Assembly (NCBI GenBank): GCA_964017065.1
Contig: OZ024786.1
Span: 5,929,781 to 5,993,780, forward strand
Direction: 5' to 3'
Source: Haliclona indistincta
Lineage: Eukaryota > Porifera > Demospongiae > Haplosclerida > Chalinidae
Length of the DNA: 64,000 bases
Part shown: positions 42,911 through 53,539 of the stretch, piece by piece
Layout: every line of letters starts with the position of its first letter
How positions within the stretch are numbered: the first letter of the stretch is position 1
Position numbers and translations under genes: made by a program
The notes under the pieces: model-generated
The model's database searches: none
What the model was told of the DNA's origin: nothing
What the model saw: only the letters and a program-made list of their open reading frames with translations

Positions 42911-43310
42911 TACGCAATAGTATAATAATTGTGCATAACTAATCTTTATATTAGAAAGGAAGAGACGGATGACTGTTGGACCTCCAGAACTCATTATTAT
43001 TCATTATATATTTTTTGATTGATTATTATTGACCATGTGCTCCTCTCTGTGAATCATTGAATCAATGATCGAATAAAGTTATCCGATTCCATCGCATATT
43101 GCGTGCATGGTAATTATGATCTATTAATTATAATCACGACTATTATTAATACAGGTAATAAAGACCATGATAGAAGCAAGTTCACATAGTCCATAACTGT
43201 CAGCTGTTGATGCACAATCATTTAATTGCAAATTAAATAAATTAATAAGATTAATGTGTTAACAAAGACTCGTGTGCGATGGGATCACTGAGTACAGTGC
43301 ACATGATGTT
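42911..43310. other. AT-rich, no gene seen
   Basis: Only short AT-rich ORFs. Confidence 0.35.
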
Positions 43311-43349
43311 ATCAGGATATCGCGTATTCAGTTACAAAGAATATTACAA

Positions 43350-43553
43350 GGGTGCAAGTGTCACAGGATGCACTGGATAGTTTAAGAAAAAGCATTGTTT
43401 TACAGAGGATAACATTTATATACGAATTCCTGAGAAAGAAGTGTCCGTGTAGTCAATTGTATCACAGGTTGGACGAAAGCTGAACATTCCTGCAGAAGAA
43501 TTGTCAATTGTAGACTCGAAATTGATCCCCATCTCAGAAGGAAAAGGTAAGCA
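43350..43553 (+). pseudogene. paralogue of the N-terminal domain of the RING gene
   Basis: EDNIYIRIPEKEVSV, a TAG, SIVSQVGRKLNIPAEELSIV, then DSKLIPISEGK and a GTAAGC donor at about 43550. It matches NLYIRVSESELSAQSIVDQA...RKL at 3300-3420 residue by residue over about 45 positions. Two stops (near 43378 and 43451) mark it as decayed. It runs directly into piggyBac sequence. Confidence 0.6.
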
Positions 43554-43613
43554 GGCTTTAACATTGAAATTCCAATCTTATATGTTTGTGGCTAACCTTT
43601 TAGGGGTGACTTC

Positions 43614-44143
43614 GTGACTGTACAAAAAGGTAAGCGGTCAGCATCAGCATGGATGGATCGGAAAACGGTGATGGTCATGTCCACTGTCTGCAAACAAGAT
43701 GAAAGTGGTACTGTACTGAGAAGGCTACAAGATGGGTCTAGAGTACCAATTAGTTGTCCCGAGAGCATCATCAGGTACAACAAGTTCATGGGAGGCGTCG
43801 ATCGTGGGGATCAGCTCCGTGGGTACTATAGCTGCAGAACCAAGAGCCGAAAGTTCTACAAATATGTATACACATTCCTGCTTGATGTGACAATCACAAA
43901 TTCTTACATTTTGATGAAAGAATTTAGTCCAGCTTGCCTTTTCGGCGATTACAAGAGTTTTCGCATACAGCTGGCAAAAGAATTGATCGGAGAGTACTGC
44001 ATTCGTCGACGACGTGGTCGAGGAGGGATGGTCGTACACACACTGCCATACTGCCACTTCCCAATGACAATGCCTGATGAAGGCAACCAGGCTAAACGGA
44101 AAAGAGGTCGCTGTGCACTCCACGCTACAAGGAACTATACCTA
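43614..44143 (+). pseudogene. piggyBac transposase, C-terminal half
   Basis: SAWMDRKTVMVMSTVCKQDE, PESIIRYNKFMGGVDRGDQL and YVYTFLLDVTITNSYIL are typical of the DDE_Tnp_1_7 family; the MGGVDRGDQ segment includes the last conserved Asp residues. It ends KRGRCALHATRNYT at TAG, where piggyBac proteins normally have a Cys-rich finger, so the C-terminal finger is truncated. The N-terminal half is missing. It is flanked 5' by the RING-family domain fragment. Confidence 0.85.
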
Positions 44144-44460
44144 GCTATACCTATGTGTATCTTGTGTTATTATGGAAGTTATTAAAATAAGTAGTAGTGG
44201 TAGTCGTCGGTTGATCATTGTACTCATGTCACAGACAAAATTTTGCTTATCACTCGGTCACCATTTATTTTACTCATTTCATTGACTTGTTCTCTATTAT
44301 AGTCCAATTTTGTGGCTTATTCACTCAGTCTTGAATCTCAACAGCTTTGACTTGTTGTCTGCTTGAATGTCCTGGTCATGAATTTCTCACTATGTATTAA
44401 TTAAATCACTCATTTTTATTCATCTAATCAATAATGATATTATAAAACATACTACTGTAC
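44144..44460. other. no gene seen
   Basis: AT-rich sequence 3' of the piggyBac fragment. Confidence 0.35.
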
Positions 44461-44479
44461 ACTGGTACTAAAACGAGCA

Positions 44480-45235
44480 TTCCTCTTGCCAAGAGTCTAC
44501 AAGACAAGGGCACAGCACTTACAGGGACAGCTATAAGAAATAGGGTTGGCTACCTGATGCAATCAGAAATCCCACACGACTGTCCGGTGACGAAGTAAGA
44601 GCATTTCTTGACGGAAACTTCTCAGCCTTAAGAGTGGAGAACAGCAAAAAAGAAAAGCATTGTGGTGATGCTGTCCTCAGATGACACAGCTCTGAGCTGC
44701 CAGGTAGTGTCTCGAACCACAGGGAGACAAATCACCAAACCAACTGTTGTACATTCAAATGGCACTCCTAAGGGAATGAGACAGGTACTACAGGAGAGAG
44801 GAGTTGACACCAAAGGTACAGGAGAGAGGAATGTCTGATTTCAAGTACGAAAATACTAAAGTGGAGAAGCTTGTTAGCTCCAGAGGCCATCGAGCTCTTT
44901 TTATTCCTAAATTTCATTTTGAATTAAACCCAATTGAGTCGTGCTGGTCGTCCTGATGTCCAGCGAATGAAACAAGAAGGAGGACTAGGTGCCAAAATTT
45001 TTGATGATCACGTCCAATTCCTACTAGACGAATTTCACTGCATAGATCACACCGAGTCCTGCTGTATGCCAGCTAGCAATCCCAATTGCAAATATCACCC
45101 GATCTAGCAAAATTAATTAAATTTATGGCACGAACATGGAATGTGCTGAGCAGGCTTTCAATTGGCTAGGCAGATACAAAGGCGTCACCAGGATGATGAC
45201 TCAGCATAAATTTATCTTCTACATCTGAAATGTGA
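44480..45235 (+). pseudogene. composite transposase remnants
   Basis: A piece SIPLAKSLQDKGTALTGTAI resembles a piggyBac core segment. KGMRQVLQERGVDTKG, then FKYENTKVEKLVSSRGH and FIPKFHFELNPIESCW (about 44760-44945), resemble a DDE transposase with its Glu in NPIE. It is fused to VQRMKQEGGLGAKIFDDHVQ...CAEQAFNWLGRYKG (44965-45200), a C-terminal segment also present at 46740-46960. All are broken by stops. Confidence 0.45.
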
Positions 45236-45850
45236 TAAATGGACAATCATAATAGCCGCACTAATAATCATATACTTTATATATCTCGTATAAAAATACC
45301 AGTAAGGATCGTATCTCATATTACTAAGCATCGTATCCAGATGTTTGACAAACACTAAACCTGAATACAAATCTAAACACTACTAATAACTAATTTTCAC
45401 AGTATTCATATCAGTATTCCTTTCTGGGGCATCAACAGCTGATGGCCAGTATTGCCAGTATTGCATCATGCAATAATGAGTCAGATAGCGATGATATAAC
45501 TGGTATTCTTGTTATGACTGAATATATAACTGCGATAGGCTTACATTGCTAAACATCATAGTTGCTGTCGCAACCAGAGAGCTCGTTGCACCAGTCTCAA
45601 TAGTACATCAGTGTGATCATCCATGTACGTTTGCCAGTTCACCATCAAATAAGAAGTGTGAAAGAGAAGTCATTGAACCTCAACAGCTAATATTGGTACA
45701 CAATTTTAGAAACTGAAAATAAGTATATTTTGAATGAATACTGTATGAATACTTGCTAATAATTATTATGATTATTGTTTGAGTTATCTGATTTTTCATC
45801 CCACTGACTGCTAAACTACATAATCATTCATCTCATTTTAAGGGCATGAT
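44930..45850. repeat. segmental duplication, copy 1
   Basis: Matches 46720-47640 at a constant offset of about 1.79 kb. Shared blocks include GATCACGTCCAATTCCTA, TGAGCAGGCTTTCAATTGGC, CATCATAGTTGCTGT and GTACACAATTTTAGAAACTG. Confidence 0.8.
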
Positions 45851-45954
45851 ACATGAAATATATTTTGTGTGGTTTGACGTAGGAATTTGATAGAAAATAT
45901 GCTCCCTACATTGTATGACGTAGATGATGGGAAAGTAGAGTATTTAAAAAAGGG

Positions 45955-46221
45955 CTGAAGTTGCCTCCAGGCCTGCTAAACATCATACAACATTGCCACA
46001 ACAGTCCAGTCCTTGGTGAAAAGAGTTCTAGAGCATCAAAATTTTGCAAAGACCACCAAGAGCTACATAACACCAACAGCAGCACCACAACTCGGATACA
46101 ACCATCAGCCAGTCACATCTCCCATCATCTCTCAGCAGCAGATATGGGCGATCTACCAGACAACGACACATCTTCATTGCTAACAGGGTGTGAAAAATTA
46201 TTTGACTTCAACTCCGACTAA
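45955..46221 (+). CDS. hypothetical exon
   Basis: LKLPPGLLNIIQHCHNSPVL, then a Ser/Thr/His-rich part, ending DLPDNDTSSLLTGCEKLFDF at TAA. It opens without an ATG and lies between the two copies of the segmental duplication. The composition is protein-like but unrecognised. Confidence 0.3.
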   Translation: MKLPPGLLNIIQHCHNSPVLGEKSSRASKFCKDHQELHNTNSSTTTRIQPSASHISHHLSAADMGDLPDNDTSSLLTGCEKLFDFNSD

Positions 46222-46680
46222 AAGTCTAGACTGCTAGCTCTTGACTTGCTCCCTATTATGATGACTTCCGTGACCTGTCTCATTTCTTAAATCGTTTAAG
46301 TAATCTCTCCCTGATCAAGAGAACTTTTTTGGACAAGTTATTATCCACCTTTGACTCTCTAAAACCGCGCACTTATCATTTTTGTCTGTCCTTGTGGTAC
46401 TTGTTTTTCTAATCATTATTGCTATTAATTATATTATTTTTTTTCATTCGGCCACTAGCTCTTGCTAGTTGTCCTTCAGTATCTATTTTATCTTATTATT
46501 CTCTATACCTTTGTACTGAAAAGCTTCAATAATAATAATAATACTAATAATAGTAATAATAGCATGTCAACAAGTACCACAACCACACTGCTGGCATGTT
46601 CACTCATGCAGTGTAGTAGTCAACTTCATGAAGATGTAAACTTGCGAGTTACGTCCTCAAGCAAACGTCTTTTTGAGGTT
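46222..46680. other. AT-rich, no gene seen
   Basis: Contains an AATAATAATAATACTAATAA microsatellite near 46530-46560. Confidence 0.4.
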
Positions 46681-46719
46681 AACATTTGGGGTGGCTGGAA
46701 TACTGCAGTTATGACCGAG

Positions 46720-47640
46720 CTTGCGATCTTCATCCTTTTGTCCAGCGAATGAAACGAAAAGGAGGATTAGGTGCCAAAATTTTAGATGATCACGTCCAAT
46801 TCCTAGTGGACAACTTTCACTGTATGAACCACACTGTATGCCACCTGGCAATCCCAATTACAAATATCCCGATCTAGCAAATTTTAGTGAAATTCATGGC
46901 ACGAAACATAGAATGTGCTGAGCAGGCTTTCAATTGGCTAGGCAGATACTAAAGTGTCACCAGGATGATGACTCAGCATATATTTACTACTACATATTGT
47001 ATATGATAAATGGACATAATAGCCGCACTATAGACCTGGGACCCGATCCTCAATTGCAAGGGAAAAGGAAAAGGTCGTCCAGGCGAGAATCCCTGGCAAA
47101 AGGGTGACACACCTCTAACAGCCAAGTGATCTGAGCTGCCAAGGCACTCGCTTGACCGCCAAGAGAACTACAAAAAAATTCATCATAACCGCTGCAAATC
47201 ATTTATTCAAGCTGCTGTGTGGCCACTGCCTCTCTCATATTATACTATACTCTCAAATCATTATTAATCTTGTCGCCTGCTCAGACAATCATTATTCTCA
47301 ATCATCAGCATACAACTGCCGTAGGCATACATTGCTGAACATCATAGTTGCTGTTGCAACCAGAGAGCTCGTTGTACCAGTATCAATAGTACATCAGTGC
47401 GATCATCCATGTACGTTTGCCAGTTCACCATCAAATAAGAAGTGTGAAAGATAAGTCATTGAACCTCAACAGCTAATATTGGTACACAATTTTAGAAACT
47501 GAAAATAATTATAATATCTTTATTGTTAATTCTTATCATTATCATCGTCGTTGGTATTTTATAAAATGAGTTACCTGATTATTCATCCCACTGACTGCTA
47601 CACTACATAATCATTCATCTCATCTTAAGGGCATGATAAA
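46720..47640. repeat. segmental duplication, copy 2 (with transposase C-terminal fragment)
   Basis: Copy of 44930-45850. It keeps FVQRMKRKGGLGAKILDDHV...DNFHC and CAEQAFNWLGRY, followed by stops. Its 5' edge differs from copy 1: a different sequence precedes CTTCATCC/CGTCCTGATGTCC. Confidence 0.8.
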
Positions 47641-47934
47641 CTAGGCATATTTGTTGCATACAACAATGCAAATTAGTTGCATTGTTGTAGGCAACCCACA
47701 TATCACTAGGCAACAATATTGCATGCATAGTTACTGTTCCTCGTTTTACAATGGATGCTAACAGTGCTATTGTCATTGATGCGGTGTAATTGTGGCTAGA
47801 CTACTAAATAGGAATATAAGCAGACATAGACGAAGGACAGCATGGACTAGAGATATATCTCTCTACTCAACTATTATAATGCAAGCAATCCAAGTGTACG
47901 ACACTGCCAATGAAGACTTGCACACATTCTACCC

Positions 47935-48140
47935 AATCTCCAGTAGACGTATTACACTAACTGGATAAAGAACAAAGCAACTTATGGAGTGTACCACCAG
48001 CTAGTGCAAGAGCTGACACTAGGAGATGCTGCAACATATCGAAACTTCATGAGAATGGATTGCACAACATTCCAAACTCTCCGCAATAAGACCTGGAGAA
48101 AGATTAGCACTTACTCTCAGATTTTTTTGCTACAGGTAGA
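47935..48140 (+). pseudogene. PIF/Harbinger-like transposase fragment 2
   Basis: NWIKNKATYGVYHQLVQELT then GDAATYRNFMRMDCTTFQTL corresponds to the N-terminal YH-x-LV-x-EL...F-x-x-F-RM region of HARBI1-like proteins. The catalytic part is missing. A further open piece (48186-48368; FTVPLTKEFVQKTWGDGAFQ) follows but is unrecognised. Confidence 0.5.
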
Positions 48141-48624
48141 GTAAAATAGCTCCTTTATGCTAGTCAATAGGTAATAAGCAGAAATTTGCTCTCTGACTTC
48201 AAGGCATCAAGCAGCAGCGGCTTTACCGTTCCTCTGACAAAAGAATTTGTACAGAAGACATGGGGTGATGGTGCTTTCCAAAAACCGGGTTGGGCAAATA
48301 TAAATTTGTGTTTACGTCGGCCAGGATGGCTGCTAGAAGTTAATCTACCAATGGAACTAATACATTAACCATACTGAGTATACGGACTCTAGTTGAATTA
48401 GTATACGGAAATGGTAACAGGTTGTCGTTATTAGCTGGCAAAATCCAGTCTCTGTTTAAGCACCTGGTAATAGAAGAGCCAAGACGAATTATTTGTCACT
48501 GTAACAAATGGCAAATAATTGTGATCTAAAATATGGTCTAAAATGATCTTGTTCTAACTTTGTCAAGTATTAGTCTACATTCAGAATTATTCCAGCTCCA
48601 TCATCTAGCCAGCCTACCACCATG

Positions 48625-48965
48625 AGCAGTCTGTATGGAGGAGCAGATATTAGTCCTGGTGCTGCCTCTGGTTCAAGCAGTCTACAGCAAATAACAAGAA
48701 GTCAAGCCAAGCAACAACTGGTGCTAGTTAGTTAGTATTTCATATGAATGATTCAACAAGCAGTGCTCTGCCTCTGACAAGTACTAGAGTAGCTAACAAG
48801 AAGTCACGCCAAGCAACAAATGGCGCTGGTGAGTATTTTGTTGTCTTTGATTACACTTAGCTGTTTGTAAAATGGCTTGTTTGTTCAGAGGTGACTACTA
48901 GTTCAGATAGTGGTGTCCCTCAGTCTCTTAGGACAAGTCGAGCAACAACCAGTGCTGGTTAGTAT
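48625..48965 (+). CDS. three repeated short exons (S/T-rich, KKSRQAT-type)
   Basis: Three exon-like units end in similar words: QAKQQLVL/ATTGAS-like (48722), NKKSRQATNGAG with donor GTGAGT (about 48834), and SLRTSRATTSAG with donor GTTAGT (about 48959). Each is rich in Ser, and introns of 35-70 bp separate them. This looks like exon duplication in an unknown gene whose 5' and 3' ends are not identified. Confidence 0.3.
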
Positions 48966-49097
48966 CTCATCACAATTACCTGTTTGTAAATATAATGGTC
49001 TGTTATGTTGGTATTAGCATACTTTTTCATTGCTGTACATCACTAAACACAAGCTGTTAAACAAGCTGTTGATTTTCATACAGTCCACTTTGTACTA

Positions 49098-49256
49098 GTT
49101 AAAGCACCGCTCCGAGTGCTCTACGCAATATAATAGCACGAGGGGCGTGGCGAGAGGCAAATAGAGCACGAGCCAAAGGCGAGTGCTCTATTTGTCTCGA
49201 GACACGACCCGAGTGCTTTTATATTGTGTAGAGCACGAGAAGAGCGGTGCTTTAAC
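49098..49256. mobile_element. foldback element FB3
   Basis: The outer arms GTTAAAGCACCGCTC and complement bound 159 bp. The word GAGCAC/GTGCTC occurs repeatedly, alternating in orientation, separated by CGAG-type linkers. The centre is GAGCCAAAGGCGAG. An inner segment CTACGCAATATAAT parallels TTACGCGATATAAT in FB2. Confidence 0.85.
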
Positions 49257-49860
49257 AGGTTTAGAGTGTGACCTTGTACAATTACCATAAGGGATACAGC
49301 TAGCAGGCCGAAGACAGTCCAGTACCATTATGGGAATTTACGGAATTTTACGGAAATCGTTACACGAGCACATGGTGGAAGGTAGCTGTGGACGAGAGCG
49401 CTGTGATTTCGACTTGGGAATATGATAGGAGCAGAGAATTCAACACCAGAAAAGAAGACGTGTCTTATTTATCTAACTACCACTACCAGTGGGCTAAAGC
49501 TATGAAGGAATCATGAATCAGTGAGGAACGACTTCACCGAACCTCGTGGATGAAAGTATCCATCAAACGTACATCAGCAGTGACGCCGAGCTACTTGCTA
49601 CGCTGCCATGTAGCTACTTTCCGGTTTCATCCTGTCTTTGAGAAGCTGTAGCGCCCTGGATAAACCTGACGTCACCAGGCTACATTGCTAACGGCGTGGC
49701 CCTCCTATCTAGCTTTCTTCTGGCCCTTTGATCGCTGTTAAAGACACTGAATAGTCTCTGTTCGACATTGTTTTAGTATTTTATCAAAATGAAAGTTGTT
49801 TGTGTTTTATCGCATGTATTTTGTAATTAAATTCACTGCATATCGGCATGTTAACACCTG
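49257..49860. other. no gene seen
   Basis: Mixed sequence. An open piece near 49370-49520 has no recognisable motif. Confidence 0.3.
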
Positions 49861-49861
49861 G

Positions 49862-49975
49862 TAGATAGAGCACTGCGGTGGAAAATAGAGCACTGTAGAA
49901 CAATGGGTTTTGGAAAATAGAGCACTGTTTGAACAATGGGCAGTGCGTACTATGGAATATAGAGCACTGTCGGCG
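49862..49975. repeat. ATAGAGCACTG dispersed tandem repeat
   Basis: Four copies of ATAGAGCACTG spaced 23-45 bp apart. The core AGAGCAC equals the repeated word of foldback FB3, 600-700 bp upstream. Confidence 0.7.
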
Positions 49976-50151
49976 CCTTTGATCTTGTATGGTATCATAC
50001 TCTAAAGAGGTATAGCGATCAATGCACAGTAGTACCTACAGCAGCATTATATCAGTAGTATTCCTGGCAATAGCTGCTTGTGTAGGAGCCACATCATAGA
50101 GGCACAGCGATATTCAATGACCCACAACATCTTCATGAACAGAAAAAAGAC

Positions 50152-50591
50152 ATGACACGGAATTCAGTTCACGCGTGTTATATGAATAATTGGACGGCGT
50201 GTCGCGATAAAGCACTGATGAACGCAGGATTCCATAGTAACCTGATGGTGGCAACCACAAGTACCATAGCTAACAGAGGTACCCTTCGCCCAAGACAGCC
50301 AATAGATTATGAGGCTTTGAACGAGTTTTCAACCGCTGATCTATACCCAGACTCATCATCAGCTCCAGTGCGTACACACAGCAGAGCTTGGTGTTGCATC
50401 CAGACGACAAGGTTGTTACTATATCGGGAGTCTATGAGGTCGAGAGGCTGGTCACTAAGCGTACCATCAAGGTTAGCACTGTGGCACATACACTGGTAGT
50501 GCGTTCGTACAGTACAGTAGAGTTTGCGCATATTTATCACAGTACAGGATACTTGCTAACCAACATGCATCGGCTTAGTCCCTCAAAATGA
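50152..50591 (+). CDS. hypothetical frames, uncertain
   Basis: Two overlapping frames (50152-50499 and 50388-50591) are open. The first reads TLRPRQPIDYEALNEFSTAD, the second VVTISGVYEVERLVTKRTIK. Neither is recognised. Either may be a fragment of a transposon gene. Confidence 0.2.
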
Positions 50592-50834
50592 GACCCTCCA
50601 ACCCCCCAAGCTCACAGACTAATTAGTACAGTACTGTATCACAAGGTTGGGAAAGGCTTCATACGCCCTTGATTGCACTAAGGTTTACTGAGAAACAGGC
50701 TGCTTAACGAGAACTAACAATGCTTACACTTTCCATACTCATAGCACGTTCCTTAGTCTGGTCATAAACAAGCTTCAAACTCTTAAATGTAGTAACATAC
50801 TCAACTGTCTTTTATCTACTGAAGTATTTTATCC

Positions 50835-51083
50835 ATGAAGAAGGGGTTTGCCAGCATAATGCACAAAGCAGTAAAAGAGAATGAGGATGTACTTTTCTTT
50901 TGGACCAATGCTTGTGCGACAACCGACCAAGAATTAAAGAATCTTCTCTTAGACAAGATAATTCAGGGCTATGTAGCTTTGAGAGGGCATGTTTATGCTG
51001 CCCAGTGGATGGAAGAGCACAAGAGGAAGACAAAAAGTCAGTGGCAAAGACAAGAAGCTTCAGGAGCAGACTACAATCTTTAA
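50835..51083 (+). CDS. hypothetical transposon-associated C-terminal exon
   Basis: Frame MKKGFASIMHKAVKENEDVL then IIQGYVALRGHVYAAQWMEE and a Lys/Gln-rich end, stop TAA at 51081-51083. The arrangement resembles the tail of multi-copy uncharacterised invertebrate proteins, where a W-x-x-x-R-G stretch is followed by a basic end. No family is named. Confidence 0.3.
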   Translation: MKKGFASIMHKAVKENEDVLFFWTNACATTDQELKNLLLDKIIQGYVALRGHVYAAQWMEEHKRKTKSQWQRQEASGADYNL

Positions 51084-51570
51084 CATGACTATAATGATAT
51101 TCATCTTACATGTATCCATGTTTAACAAGTTATTCATGCATAACCACATTCCGCGATTACAACATGGATTGCACATGCTAACAGGCTAAAATTCAAGAGT
51201 TGCCAGTCCCTTTCCTTCACTATAATGTTTATAGATTTACACTCACACATGTTCGAAGTTGAAGCTAAAAACTAATGAATATTATTTCATTTTTATTTAT
51301 CTTCCTCTACAATACCTGTAAAAAATAAAAGGAAAAAAGAGAAGGCTCAAACACTCTATTGTGTATAGAAAGGAGTAACAATATGCTCAGGTCTGCCAAC
51401 TCTCATGGGATTCCGGGGTCTAAGAGTCTCTGAATACTAACGTAATATACAACAATAACCTCTGCTAAAGCAGGACTATATGCTTAGTAGCTGAATACAA
51501 CATTACGTGATGTGTTAGGGTTTAAAAATGGTTGGGCTTTGCTTAACGGTGATGTGACTAGACTTACTAT

Positions 51571-52196
51571 TTAATCTTCGTCTTCCTCTTCGCTGGCTGC
51601 TCCTCCCTCGGCCTTCTTTTTGTTCTTTCTCTTCACTCTTCCTTCTCGTCCGCCACCGAATGGTGATGTTAGAGCGAAGTCAATGTGCTTTTGACTGTCA
51701 AGTCGAACAATAAAACTAGGGACATTAACAATCTGCTTGCGAACTCTGAAAAAGGAACGATTTTAAATAAAAAATTATGGTGATTCGATCATACATATTA
51801 CCTTATGTGCCTCTGGCAGATTAGTACACGCGCGTGGTGGATGCTCTTGGCAAGGCCTAGCTTGAACACTTGAGTCTGGAGGCGACGCTCCAAGAAGTCC
51901 TCTACCTTCAACCCCAGCACGTAATCCAATTTCATCTTGGTCTCATCGAGCACTCCAATACGAACGAGACAACGCAGCAACGAGTTTCCTTCGAACAGTC
52001 TCCTGGGATGTTTGTCGTCCAGGGTAAGTAATTCTCGAGCAGCCTTCCTGATTTTAGCGAGCGTGTACTTCACGCGCCAGACTTCACGTTTATTTCTAAG
52101 GCCAAACCAACCAATTATGGTCAATTCTTGCTCTATTCGAGCCTTCTCGAAGGGACGGCGGGGTGTCTGGCATGTTTTATCATACACTCTCGGCAT
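51571..52196 (-). CDS. RPS9: 40S ribosomal protein S9 (uS4), two exons
   Basis: Minus strand: exon 52196-51802 starts at ATG ([20 protein letters not shown]). A 56-bp intron begins GTAATA, ends TTTCAG and interrupts the codon after RHI. Exon 51745-51571 ends with TAA. The coding length of 570 nt gives 189 residues, close to the usual 190-195. The S4 RNA-binding domain is clear ([20 protein letters not shown], then [20 protein letters not shown]), as is the acidic end (EEEDED). The protein binds 18S rRNA in the small subunit. Unusual residues for a very conserved protein are Cys in LICQRHIR and in LLRCLVRIG, and IGWFGLRNK. The intron argues against a retrocopy. It may be a diverged paralogue or simply this species' gene. 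Confidence 0.95.
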
Positions 52197-52199
52197 CTT

Positions 52200-52940
52200 G
52201 CTTCGTGCTCGAAGGGGTAGTGGTAAATAAAACCAGGAACGGGAATTTATTAGAACAAGAGCAATAGTATGAAGGCAGCAGAAAAAAGGAACAGTAAGTA
52301 GTGAACAGAAGTGAACTACTTATATAGAGAAAATCATGCTGACATAAAGTGATACATAACCTAACAAAAGAACAAAGACATGAATGGAAACTGCTGACAT
52401 ACAATAGAATGAAAGAAGTGACAAACGCTGACATTACAACACTGAAAAGAAAGGGGTAACACAACACTTTAGCTACACACAATTGTTCTGTCAAGTGCCA
52501 TTTCTCAACACTCCTTCTCACTTTTCAGGACAATATGCAGCCATGAGTCTCAGTTTCTCAAAACGATCTCCACTCAGTCATTTTTAGAGTAAGACATAAA
52601 ATTAAATTTATGTTAAGATGATCTTGCAGTACTGGCTGCATTAATAATCTTGCACTAGTGCATGCACCCGCACTACTGTTGATAGTAGTGTGCTGATTTT
52701 GTATGCAGTGTGTACTGACCGATGAGTTGGCATTCGTTAAGGATATGGCTCGTCTTTCACAGATAGGAAAGGAGTGATTAGTAACTGTGTGTTAGCATAA
52801 TGAATCAATCAGTTATGTCAGTACTCTTGTCATGAGAACAATATTAATAATAATAATAATAATAGGAATAGTTATCTTATATGGTGAGCAATAGTGCTCG
52901 GCACCAGCACGCCAGTTACACTGTTGCTCGGAGTATAGTG
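52200..52940. other. upstream region of RPS9; TAA microsatellite
   Basis: No coding sequence is recognised. An (AATA)-type microsatellite lies at about 52840-52865. RPS9 promoter elements were not identified. Confidence 0.4.
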
Positions 52941-53146
52941 GCAATTGATGTCTCACCCTTTTACAGGGGCAGGTGGACTTAGCCTGCCATGGTGCAACGT
53001 CGTCAAGAGAAAGTACAAGTATACACAAGATCTACTCGCGTTGGAGTCATTCCAGCCAGCTCTGGTCCAGTCCTCAGCAGGAGAGCTGCGGCAACCACGC
53101 CAAGAAGCCCACTTGAACAGACTACCTAGACCGTCACACGGACCAG

Positions 53147-53400
53147 GATTATGCGCTATCAGGACAGAGTAACACTAACCAATGGCAACACGCCATCAGG
53201 ACAGAGTAACACTAACCAATGGTAACACGCTATCAGGACAGAGTAACACTAACCAATGGCAACACGCTATCAGGACAGAGTAACACTAACCAATGGTAAC
53301 ACGCTATCAGGACAGAGTAACACTAACCAATGGCAACACGCTATCAGGACAGAGTAACACTAACCAATGGTAACACGCTATCAGGACAGAGTAACACTAA
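53147..53400. repeat. 37-bp minisatellite with 74-bp higher-order period
   Basis: About seven copies of the unit TATCAGGACAGAGTAACACT... Consecutive copies alternate GGCAACAC and GGTAACAC, so the true period is a dimer. As 37 is not a multiple of three, the frame rotates from copy to copy. Confidence 0.95.
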
Positions 53401-53539
53401 TAAAAACAGAGCCCAGCGGACCAGTAGGGGAATGCAGGAGGCAGCGAGAACAAGACAAAGATGTCGTCAACGTATTATCAATGTAAGTGTTTTACATCAT
53501 TGTCTAGTTAATCACTTCACTTTTTATAGAAAGCAGTAG

